Source of the DNA: UBA1660 sp964462035
GTDB lineage: Bacteria; Myxococcota_A; Polyangia; Polyangiales; Houyiibacteriaceae
Direction of reading: 5' to 3'
Length of the DNA: 64,000 nt
NCBI GenBank assembly: GCA_964462035.1
Contig: CAYXAP010000009.1
Coordinates: 62,001-126,000 of the forward strand
The notes under the pieces are model-generated. The model saw only the letters and a list, made by a program, of their open reading frames with translations. It had not been told where the DNA came from and did no database searches. The position numbers and the translations under genes are program-made. Shown piece by piece: positions 58,275 to 64,000 of this stretch (positions are counted from its first letter, which is position 1; each line of letters begins with the position of its first letter).

Positions 58275-58871
58275 GTGAGCGACGCCGTCGTCATCCCCCT
58301 GAGACCCCAGCCGAGCCCCGGAAAGCCCGAGGCCTCGGACGCGGATCTGGTGGAGAACGCGCGCTCCGGCTCCCGCCGAGCCTTCGAGCAGCTCTACCGC
58401 CGGCACGCCCGGATGGCCTTCGGGATGGCCCACCGGCTCCTGGCTGGCCGAGACGTGGACGACACCGTGCAGGACGCCTTCGTGACCGCCTGGGAGCGCC
58501 TCGACCGTCTGGACGACCCCCAAGCCTTCGCGCGCTGGCTCGGCACCATCGTGGTGAACAGCGCCCGGCGGCGTATCCGCCGACGAGCGCTCCGGAACCG
58601 GCTGCTGCCGGGCCATCAGGAACCCGCCGACTACGACCGCCTGATCGGTGAGCAGGCCTCCGCGGAAGCGGCCGCCGAGCTCCGCTCGGTCTACTCGGTC
58701 CTGGGCCGACTGAGCACCGACGCCCGCCTGGCGATCGTGTTGCGGCGGGTCGAAGGCATGACCATTCCGGAAGTCGCCGACGCCATGGGGCGGTCGCCGG
58801 CGACGGTGAAGCGCAGAATTCGCGAGGCCGAGGATGCGATATCGGCTCACACGGCGAGGAGGGAGCGATGA
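58275..58871 (+). CDS. ECF-type RNA polymerase sigma factor
   Basis: 198 residues from the GTG at 58275. Region 2 (FEQLYRRHARMAFGMAHRLL, GRDVDDTVQDAFVTAWERLD) and region 4 (STDARLAIVLRRVEGMTIPE, VADAMGRSPATVKRRIREAE) are clear. It is the first gene of a plus-strand operon with a FecR-type gene (ATGA overlap), a beta-rich secreted protein and an RCC1 lipoprotein. In FecI/FecR pairs the FecR protein senses a surface signal and controls sigma activity. A TTG at 58239 is an alternative, longer start. Confidence 0.87.
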   Translation: MSDAVVIPLRPQPSPGKPEASDADLVENARSGSRRAFEQLYRRHARMAFGMAHRLLAGRDVDDTVQDAFVTAWERLDRLDDPQAFARWLGTIVVNSARRRIRRRALRNRLLPGHQEPADYDRLIGEQASAEAAAELRSVYSVLGRLSTDARLAIVLRRVEGMTIPEVADAMGRSPATVKRRIREAEDAISAHTARRER

Positions 58872-59884
58872 GCTTCGAACGACGAGAGCAGCTGGACCGA
58901 CGGGGGTTGGTCGAGCCGGAGCTCGATGGTCCCCGGCTCGATGAGAGCTGGTCGGCCATCCAGGGTCGATTGGACGGGCGCGCGACACCGCGCCGACGTG
59001 GCCGCTGGGGGGCGGTCGCCGTGGTGGTGGCCGCAGCCGCCGCCGCGCTCTGGGTCGGCTGGCCCACGCAGACGCCCTGGGTCGGCACCACCCTCGCGAC
59101 GGCGGACGAGACCGCCGAGGTCCGGCTGCCCGAAGGCAGCGAGGTGACCGCCGAGCCGCGCACCGAGCTCGTCCGCATCCTCGAAGGCGATCGCGAGGTT
59201 CGGCTCTCGCTGCGTAGCGGCGCGGCGTCCTTCGACGTGGTCCGCAACCCCGACCGCCTCTTCGCCATCCAGGCCGACGACGTCGAGGTGCGGGTCGTCG
59301 GCACCGCCTTCCGAGTCGCTCGCGTGGGGGAGCGGGTGCGGGTCGAGGTGGAGCGTGGCGCGGTGGACGTACGCCGTGGGGACGAGCTGGTCCGGCTCCG
59401 CGCCGGTGAGCACTGGGAGGGCGACGCGCAGGTCGACGACGAGCCCCGCGCCGTGGCGCAGCCGGTGGAGATCCCCGTGGAGGAGCCGAGCCGAGCTCGC
59501 CGCCGCGGGCCGACGGGCCCCAGCGCCGACGAGCTCTTCGCAGACGCGGCTGAAGCGCGCCGCTCCGGCGACGCGGCCGAGGCCGCTCGGCTCTACGGCC
59601 GGCTCGTCGCACGCTTTCCACGCGACGATCGCGCGGCGCTGGCGAGCTTCGAGCTCGGCCGAATCCGGATGGACCAGCTGAACGATTCGAGCGGAGCCGC
59701 GGCCGCGTTCCGTCGCGCGCTCGCGCTCGGCGGCGGGCCTTTCGCGCAGGACGCGCGTGCGCGGCTCGTCGAGGCCTACGACGCCGCCGGGAACACCGCC
59801 GCGTGCCAGCGGAGCAAGGACGCCTACCTGCGGCGACACCCGAATGGGCGCCACGTAGTCGACGTGACCCACGCTTGTGAGTGA
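58868..59884 (+). CDS. FecR-domain anti-sigma-like protein with TPR C-terminus
   Basis: 338 residues. One transmembrane helix (about 48-66) follows a short cytoplasmic N-terminus, then a FecR domain (about 75-190; LPEGSEVTAEPRTELVRILE, GDREVRLSLRSGAASFDVVR, VRVVGTAFRVARVGERVRVE) and a C-terminal TPR-type part (FADAAEARRSGDAAEAARLY, ALASFELGRIRMDQLNDSSG) as in YbgF/CpoB. The FecR plan without a TonB receptor nearby suggests a different surface input. ATG overlaps the sigma stop; the next gene overlaps by GTGA. Confidence 0.83.
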   Translation: MSFERREQLDRRGLVEPELDGPRLDESWSAIQGRLDGRATPRRRGRWGAVAVVVAAAAAALWVGWPTQTPWVGTTLATADETAEVRLPEGSEVTAEPRTELVRILEGDREVRLSLRSGAASFDVVRNPDRLFAIQADDVEVRVVGTAFRVARVGERVRVEVERGAVDVRRGDELVRLRAGEHWEGDAQVDDEPRAVAQPVEIPVEEPSRARRRGPTGPSADELFADAAEARRSGDAAEAARLYGRLVARFPRDDRAALASFELGRIRMDQLNDSSGAAAAFRRALALGGGPFAQDARARLVEAYDAAGNTAACQRSKDAYLRRHPNGRHVVDVTHACE

Positions 59885-60912
59885 ATCTTCGGGACGTGCG
59901 CACCGCTACGATCGCCCTGAGTCTCGCCGCCGTCCTCGGCGGCACGGCCCAGGTGCGCGCGGAACGCTGTGAGGCCAGTGACGCCTCGGTCGGGCTCCAG
60001 TTCGAAGGCGAGTGGCCCGAAGGACGCCAGGGCGCGGTCGTCGCGGAGCTTCGCGCGGCGCTCCAGGTCCAGGACCTGGTGCTCTGCCTCGAGGTCGCCA
60101 GCGACGAGCCACCGATCGCCTCCCTCCATCTGGTCGCCGCCGACCCGGACACCATTCGGGTCGAGGTCCGCGATCGAGTGACGGCGAAGCGGGTGGAGCG
60201 CAGCCTCGCCCTCGGCGACTTCCCCGACGACAGCCGACCGCTGGCCATCGCGGTCGCCGCCGACGAGCTCCTCCGCGCGAGCTGGGCCGAGCTCGTGCTC
60301 GTGGACGCGCCCGAACCGGCGATGGAGCCACCGGCGCCCGTGCGGGCGATGGTCCAACGCGAGCGGCGCGCGGTCAGCGAGGAGACCACCGGCCGCACCA
60401 CCAGCGCACGCTTCCTCTCGCTCGGAGGCACGCTGCGTTGGCACGGCGAAGGCTCGCTCTTCGGCGGCGGCGAGCTCCGGATCGAGATTGGCGTCCACGA
60501 ACGCGTCGCGTTCGCGCTCGTCGGCGGCGCCGCGCGGGCGCAGAACGAAGTGGTGGAGGTGGGAAGCATCGACGGGCTCGCCGTCCGCGGGGGGCTCGAC
60601 CTGATCGCCGGCCTGGCCGGCAGCACGGATGCGCTGCAGCTCGCCGCGCTCGCTGGAGTCCGAGTCGGCTGGGCGAGCTTCGAAGGGAGCGCCACCGATC
60701 CGCTCACGGAAGGGGCCGAGCTCGCGGGGGTCACCGCGTCGGTGCACGGCGGCATCGAAGGGCGTGCCCATCTGGGCGCGTTCCAGCTTCGGCTCGGCGC
60801 CACCGTCGGCGGCGCGCTGGCGGGGGTCCGCGCGACCGCCAATGGTGAGTCGGTGACTGGCACGAGCGGGATCGAGATCGCGCTGACCCTCGGCGTGGGG
60901 GTGCGGCTGTGA
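59881..60912 (+). CDS. Secreted beta-rich protein, likely outer-membrane barrel or LolA-like
   Basis: 343 residues. Signal peptide (about 1-27; AALSLAAVLGGTAQVRA). The mature protein has an N-terminal alpha/beta part (about 30-130) and a C-terminal run of alternating hydrophobic strands (about 170-343; RFLSLGGTLRWHGEGSLFGG, GELRIEIGVHERVAFALVGG, SVHGGIEGRAHLGAFQLRLG, IEIALTLGVGVRL) ending in a hydrophobic residue pattern that resembles an outer-membrane beta-barrel. GTG start overlaps the FecR stop. It is in the same operon as the sigma and FecR genes, a candidate surface output of that system. Confidence 0.6.
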   Translation: MNLRDVRTATIALSLAAVLGGTAQVRAERCEASDASVGLQFEGEWPEGRQGAVVAELRAALQVQDLVLCLEVASDEPPIASLHLVAADPDTIRVEVRDRVTAKRVERSLALGDFPDDSRPLAIAVAADELLRASWAELVLVDAPEPAMEPPAPVRAMVQRERRAVSEETTGRTTSARFLSLGGTLRWHGEGSLFGGGELRIEIGVHERVAFALVGGAARAQNEVVEVGSIDGLAVRGGLDLIAGLAGSTDALQLAALAGVRVGWASFEGSATDPLTEGAELAGVTASVHGGIEGRAHLGAFQLRLGATVGGALAGVRATANGESVTGTSGIEIALTLGVGVRL

Positions 60913-62108
60913 GACTCGTCCTGGTCGCGCTCCTGCTCGCCGGCTGCATCGACGAAGGGTCGGTGCTGACGACTCGGGACGGATCCGTACCGGACCTCGG
61001 TGGCCGAGACTTCGGCACACGCGACATGGCCATGCCCGCCATCGACGGGCGCCGAACCGTCGCCGCGGCCACGAACCACACGTGCGCCATCGGCGCCGAC
61101 GGCCTCTACTGCTGGGGGTCGGACGAGTTCGGACAGCTGGGCAACGGAGCGAACGGCGATGCCAGCACCCCCGAGCGCGTCCAGAGCGACGCGAGCTTCG
61201 TCTCCGTCGTCGCGCTCAACGACCACACCTGCGCGCTCGACGACGCCGGCACGCTCTACTGCTGGGGCGGGAACGACGATGGGCAGCTGGGCCTCGGCGA
61301 CTTCCGCGCCCGCGACGTGCCCACCGTCGTCCCGCTGCCCGCGGCCGCAGCGGAGGTCGACGCCGGCCGAGCCCACACGTGCGTCATCCTCGTGAACGGC
61401 AACCTCTACTGCTGGGGCCGGAACAGCGAGGGCCAGCTGGGCGTCGAGCCGATCAGTACCGAGATGACGCCGGACCCGACCAAGGTGGGGGCCGAGTCCG
61501 ACTGGGTCCGGATCTCCACCCACCAGGGCCACAGCTGCGGGATCCGTGGCGACGACCTCTGGTGCTGGGGTCGCAACAGCTCCTTCCACCTGGCGCTCGG
61601 TCTCGGCGCCCCGATTCAGGTCCGCACCCCCACCCGTGCGTCGACTGGCCCCTGGGCGGAGATCGCCGCCGGTCAGAACCACGGCTGCGGCCTGATGGAG
61701 GACCGCTCCCTCTGGTGCTGGGGCGACAACAGCCACTTCCAGTTGGGCAGCGGCGACCTGACCGCGCGCCCCGAGCCCGAGCTGAGCGACGCCGGACCGT
61801 GGCAAGCCACCGACACCGGCACCTTCCACGGCTGTGCGCTGCAGAGCGGCGTGATCGCGTGCTGGGGGCGCAACGCCGAGGGGCAGCTGAGCACCGGAGA
61901 CATCATGGACCGCGAAGTGCCCACCGTGGTCGCGCAGCCGCCGAGCGGCTCTTGGAGCGAGGTCTCCACCGGACGCTTCCACACCTGCGCCCGCGACGTC
62001 CTCGGAGACGTCTACTGCACCGGAATCAACGCGACCGAGCAGCTCGGCACGGGCGACGGAGAGCGACGGCGCGAGCTGACGCTCGTGCTCCGCGTCAGCC
62101 CAGACTGA
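60909..62108 (+). CDS. RCC1-repeat lipoprotein
   Basis: 399 residues. Short signal peptide with lipobox (LVALLLAGC). Seven RCC1-type repeats follow, each with a Cys-x-Trp-Gly core: DGLYCWGSDEFGQLGNG, TLYCWGGNDDGQLGLG, NLYCWGRNSEGQLGV, DLWCWGRNSSFHLAL, SLWCWGDNSHFQLGSG, VIACWGRNAEGQLSTG and a last DVYCTGINATEQLGTG. They form a seven-bladed propeller on the outer membrane face, probably a binding surface. The extra cysteines are unusual for RCC1. GTG overlaps the upstream stop. Its 3' end overlaps the convergent NicO gene by 14 nt. Confidence 0.85.
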   Translation: MRLVLVALLLAGCIDEGSVLTTRDGSVPDLGGRDFGTRDMAMPAIDGRRTVAAATNHTCAIGADGLYCWGSDEFGQLGNGANGDASTPERVQSDASFVSVVALNDHTCALDDAGTLYCWGGNDDGQLGLGDFRARDVPTVVPLPAAAAEVDAGRAHTCVILVNGNLYCWGRNSEGQLGVEPISTEMTPDPTKVGAESDWVRISTHQGHSCGIRGDDLWCWGRNSSFHLALGLGAPIQVRTPTRASTGPWAEIAAGQNHGCGLMEDRSLWCWGDNSHFQLGSGDLTARPEPELSDAGPWQATDTGTFHGCALQSGVIACWGRNAEGQLSTGDIMDREVPTVVAQPPSGSWSEVSTGRFHTCARDVLGDVYCTGINATEQLGTGDGERRRELTLVLRVSPD

Positions 62109-62669
62109 GACCGATCCAGCAGACGCCGGTCAACACGGCGCCCGCACCGAGGAGCCGATGGACTCGAGCCCGCGCGGCCGTGTCCCGGCCCCGGAGCCCG
62201 AGCGCCACGATGGCACCGGCCGCTGCCATCGCCAGCACCGCCGCGACCAGGTAGCCGCCGAGGTAGATGGCCGCTTCGGTGGGCTCGAGGAGCAGCCCGG
62301 GGAGCACCGCGAAGAGGTGGTGCGCCCCCGCCGCCCCGTGGAGCAGCCCGACGCCGAGCGCACTCCCCGCAGGTCGCTGCGGGGGTTCGTGCGCGTGAGC
62401 CTTCATCGCGCGGAGCCCGAGCAACACCAACACGAAGCCCACCGCCAGCTCGGCCCAGCCGGAGAGCGTCGAGAGCTCGAAGGCCTCGAGCCCGAGGCGG
62501 CCCACGCCGGCGACGGCGAGCACGCCGACGCCGTGGCCCACGCCCCAGAGCGCCCCCAGGCGCACCGCCCGCTCCGGCGCACTGGCGGCGACCGGTCCGA
62601 GAGCGGCGAGGTGGTCCGGGCCGCTCACCACGTGCAGCGCGCCGGCGCCGAGCCCTGCGAGCGCGATCA

Positions 62670-62670
<1 letters not shown>
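62095..62670 (-). CDS. NicO/UreH-like nickel transport membrane protein
   Basis: 191 residues with about six transmembrane segments. GPDHLAAL (HVVSGPDHL), a GVGHG motif and HxxxHH (GAAGAHHLF) fit the NicO/UreH family that exports or imports nickel for urease and hydrogenase maturation. TGATG overlap with ureG (ATG at 62668-62670; a GTG one codon earlier is possible). It is the last gene of the urease maturation operon. Confidence 0.75.
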
Positions 62671-63284
<614 letters not shown>

Positions 63285-63294
63285 CGTTCATTCC

Positions 63295-63951
63295 TCAGGA
63301 TCGAAAGAGTCGGGTGTGTTGGGTTTCGTGCAGCGCGCTCGCCAACGCGAGCCCGGGCGCCAGCGCGCCGAGCGCGTCGTCCGGGAGGGCGGCCGCGCGT
63401 TCGGCCGCGCGCTCGAGCTCGGGACCGAGGTGCAACAGGATCCGCTGACCGGCCGTCTGGCCAAGCGGCACGAGCTTGATGGCCGCCGCGACCGTGCCCT
63501 CGAGCCAGGTCCACAGGAAGCCACGCAGCGCATCCGAGGTCTCGAGCTCGAGGGCCACCGCGGCGAGGGCGAAAGCGGCCACGTGGGCTTCGCGGATGGG
63601 GGCGGGGGGAGCCTCGACCAGCTCGAGGTCGACCAGGAGCCGCACCAGCGCCCTCCCCGTCTGACGCGATTCGGCCTGCAGCTCGGCGGTCTCGCGGGTC
63701 GCGTCGGCGAGTCGCGCCCAGCGGAGAGCGGCGGCCATGTCGCCGCTCGTCAGCGCGCGGTGGAGCCGGACCACGAGTGGGCCGTCGAGGGTCGCGACGG
63801 AGTGCTCGAGGAGCCCCGCGATCCACGCACGGGTCTGCGCCTCGTCGGTGACCCAACCGCGCTCCACCGCGGTCTCGAGCCCGCGGGAGTAGGTGTAGCC
63901 ACCGACCGGCAACGCCGGGCTGACCAGCTGCAGGAGGCGCGGGAGGGTCAC
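63295..63951 (-). CDS. ureF: Urease accessory protein UreF
   Basis: 218 residues. UreF pattern: LLQLVSPALPVGGYTYSRGL at the N-terminus, EAQTRAWIAGLLEHSVATLD, WLEGTVAAAIKLVPLGQTAG, and a helical C-terminus. UreF forms a complex with UreD and UreG in urease activation. GTG start (63949-63951) overlaps the ureE stop as GTGA. Confidence 0.93.
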   Translation of the reverse strand: MTLPRLLQLVSPALPVGGYTYSRGLETAVERGWVTDEAQTRAWIAGLLEHSVATLDGPLVVRLHRALTSGDMAAALRWARLADATRETAELQAESRQTGRALVRLLVDLELVEAPPAPIREAHVAAFALAAVALELETSDALRGFLWTWLEGTVAAAIKLVPLGQTAGQRILLHLGPELERAAERAAALPDDALGALAPGLALASALHETQHTRLFRS

Positions 63952-64000
63952 GAGCCGTCCTCGTGGGAGTGCGGGTGGCCGTGCGAGTGGCCGTGATCGT
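63948..64000 (-). CDS. ureE: Urease accessory protein UreE, C-terminal end (runs off right edge)
   Basis: Only the last 17 codons and the stop are in the window. They read DHGHSHGHPHSHEDGS, a His-rich tail typical of the nickel-binding C-terminus of UreE. The stop overlaps the ureF start (GTGA), the usual ureE-ureF order. The rest of the gene lies to the right. Confidence 0.85.
   Translation of the reverse strand, partial: DHGHSHGHPHSHEDGS

Noticed and set aside
58188..61982. A very long open frame on the minus strand opposite the ECF sigma, FecR, barrel-like and RCC1 genes
   Set aside because: High GC content leaves antisense frames open; the translation is low-complexity (Arg/Pro/Ala-rich) and the plus-strand genes have clear families.

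Overview
The window is very GC-rich bacterial chromosome with tightly packed, often overlapping genes and frequent GTG and TTG starts. It suggests a myxobacterium-like organism (Myxococcota, probably the Sandaracinus/Polyangiales side). The reasons are the many lipoproteins with a clear lipobox, Ser/Thr protein kinases with GYF_2 and DUF4388-like extensions, an FHA-GGDEF protein, a CheW/CheW/CheA/receiver cluster next to a HEAT-repeat gene, and a sensor resembling Myxococcus MXAN_5187-type proteins. The lineage is inferred from gene content, not from a marker-gene tree.

Layout. 1-3.9 kb: minus-strand chemosensory operon (receiver, CheA, two CheW, HEAT-repeat protein). 4-11 kb: minus-strand housekeeping and envelope genes (recO, RodZ-like HTH membrane protein, TPR lipoprotein, Crp-like regulator, LolB-like lipoprotein, zinc peptidase, homocysteine methyltransferase-like enzyme, cytochrome-like lipoprotein). 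11-24 kb: an unknown protein, an RpoH-type sigma factor, a membrane protein with a long Ser-Glu/Asp repeat, an N-formylglutamate amidohydrolase, two divergent Ser/Thr kinases, a peroxiredoxin, tRNA-Leu(CAA), a LysR regulator and two secreted lipoproteins, one of the CpcT/CpeT family. 24-29.5 kb: a broken gene remnant, then a KAS III-like / pterin dehydratase / diacylglycerol-kinase operon and a sensor operon. 29.5-34.4 kb: a 6S RNA, cobalamin adenosyltransferase, fmt, def, and two envelope proteins.

34.4-45.6 kb is the most distinctive region: a compact aryl-polyene-like cluster. It holds an MMPL exporter, two hotdog dehydratases, one acyl carrier protein, one ketosynthase, a membrane acyltransferase, a DUF3261-type lipoprotein and two divergently transcribed flavoproteins that carry the flavin-dependent halogenase motifs (WxWxIP and the Lys of KNGLRxF). 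No aromatic starter enzyme, acyl-ACP ligase or ketoreductase is visible, so the cluster is either a reduced variant or relies on genes elsewhere.

45.6-64 kb: FHA-GGDEF protein, epimerase-like protein, CPBP protease, lipoproteins, a large TPR membrane protein, an ABC exporter operon (permease-ATPase-permease-PP2C-like), a LysR regulator, a zinc-ribbon membrane protein, an ECF sigma/FecR/barrel-like/RCC1 lipoprotein operon, and the ureE-ureF-ureG-NicO end of a urease maturation operon that runs off the right edge.
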